Shown here: one piece after another, positions 63,409 to 64,000 of the stretch
Position numbering within the stretch: the first letter of the stretch is position 1
How the letters are laid out: each line of letters starts with the position of its first letter
From: Ditylenchus dipsaci
Lineage: Eukaryota > Nematoda > Chromadorea > Rhabditida > Anguinidae
DNA length: 64,000 bases
Assembly (NCBI GenBank): GCA_004194705.1
Contig: SADC01001240.1
Location: forward strand, 62,001-126,000
Reading direction: 5' to 3'
Position numbers and translations under genes: made by a program
The notes under the pieces: model-generated
The model's input: only the letters and a program-made list of their open reading frames with translations
The model's database searches: none
What the model was told of the DNA's origin: nothing

Positions 63409-63928
63409 AGAATGAAATCGGGTCGAGAAACACGAATATGAAGTTATCTCCTCCACCTGATCAGTCCCCGTGGGGGGGATTCTGAACTCAAGCCAAAATG
63501 TTTACTAGCACCGCGATTCGAAACTGTGACTTCAGAAATTTAGTGCGCGGATTTACCACGGGTAAATTCACCGGACGAGAAATTTAGCACGGTGGAATAT
63601 GCTGCCTCCCTTGAAACACTGTTATCTGGCAACCAGACGGGAAAAATCTTATTTGAATAAAAAAATCCTTTCAAGACAAAATTGAGGTTCAATTTACCTC
63701 ACGTTCAATTTGCCGAGGTTCAATTCGTATAGGTTCAATTTACCGCCGTCCGAAATCTGTTTTTAATAAAAAGCTTTGTCCTTATTTTATAACTCAAATC
63801 TTGAGTTCAGAACCCCTCCATGCAGAGTGCTCGAATGGATGAGATAACCTCATATTCGTGTTTTTCGACCCGATTTCATGTGAAACCGCGTGTTTTTTAA
63901 TTCTGAGCAAAAGGGGTGAAGTACACTA

Positions 63929-64000
63929 CAGTCGACGCTCTCCATAATGGACCCTAAGTGGCCGACTTTTTTGTCTCTTATAGAGAGTGTCCTTTATGCA
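63929..64000 (+). mobile_element. Tigger-like MITE end, cut by the window edge
   Basis: TA then CAGTCGACGCTCTCCATAATGG, CTAAGTGGCCGACTTTTTT and TTATAGAGAGTGTCC. It has the same outer end as 12972 and 15324 but different inner words. The right half lies outside. Confidence 0.7.

Larger units (their letters stand above)
60485..63770. mobile_element. MULE-like element 4 enclosing a FLYWCH-Ulp1 coding region
   Basis: The left array (60500-60600) has units GGTAAATTGAACCTC of 15-16 bp, ending in CAAAATTTGTCTTGAGA. The right array (63665-63755) is its inverse, starting with TCAAGACAAAATTGAGGTTC. The segments match in order, including CTATACAAAT/ATTCGTATAG. Exact tips and target duplication were not settled: GGGATCTG at 60489 and GAAATCTG at 63761 match at 6 of 8. 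Inside are the FLYWCH-Ulp1 pseudogene, a CATAGGCGTACCCAGG MITE, a 110-bp hAT MITE and two palindromes. Confidence 0.6.

Overview
The window reads as animal nuclear DNA, most likely from a nematode. Genes are split by mostly short introns (about 35-60 bp) with U-rich TTTTAG/TTTCAG acceptors. The protein families are eukaryotic: mitochondrial LACTB, ISCU, a TSSK-like kinase, 7TM chemoreceptors, and piggyBac, MULE, hAT and Ulp1 relics. The repeated 7TM genes resemble nematode serpentine receptors. There are no operons, no rRNA and no intact tRNA. The nematode assignment is inference. A 17-base run of N lies at 43811-43827.

Genes. A seven-exon LACTB-like gene runs 11118-27130 (+). Its third intron is 12.5 kb and holds two antisense genes: a three-exon ISCU-like gene (13889-16124, -) that lacks the third conserved cysteine, and a small GNAT acetyltransferase (19512-19946, -). 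Two paralogous 7TM receptor genes lie on the minus strand, at 6012-7967 (central exon missing) and 31833-38568 (exon 1 split by a transposon). A third receptor remnant is at 27660-27785 (+). A TSSK-like kinase at 44.8-46.1 kb has several frame breaks and sits inside an apparent Helitron (43491-46561). A BED-finger/hAT-like fragment lies at 1579-2156 (-).

Mobile DNA makes up most of the window. (1) MULE-like elements have terminal inverted repeats built of tandem units about 15 bp long. Three are bounded by perfect 9-bp target duplications: 263-1405, 37591-38544 and 53722-55794. The last still carries MULE transposase sequence. Related arrays flank 49146-49614, about 50100-53245 and about 60485-63770; the last encloses a FLYWCH finger plus a Ulp1-like domain whose catalytic Cys is Phe. 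(2) hAT-type MITEs have exact or near-exact 8-bp duplications. (3) Tigger/Tc1-like palindromes with TA duplications. (4) A family ending in TACCGTA. (5) Large hairpins with a GTAAGTGAGTGCGCGCATCTC-like core, probably internal parts of bigger palindromic elements. (6) tRNA-derived SINE-like units, often in inverted pairs. (7) Satellites and minisatellites. (8) A piggyBac relic beside the MULE.

Layout: 0-2.3 kb MULE-like element and hAT-derived fragment; 2.3-6 kb hairpins and MITEs; 6-8 kb receptor A; 8-11 kb repeats; 11.1-27.1 kb LACTB with nested genes; 27.1-31.8 kb MITEs and receptor relic; 31.8-38.6 kb receptor B with a transposon-filled intron; 38.6-43.5 kb repeats; 43.5-46.6 kb Helitron with kinase; 46.6-53.3 kb satellites and nested inverted repeats; 53.7-56.6 kb MULE and piggyBac; 58.3-64 kb TIR element and the FLYWCH-Ulp1 element. 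All exon joins and element boundaries were worked out by eye.
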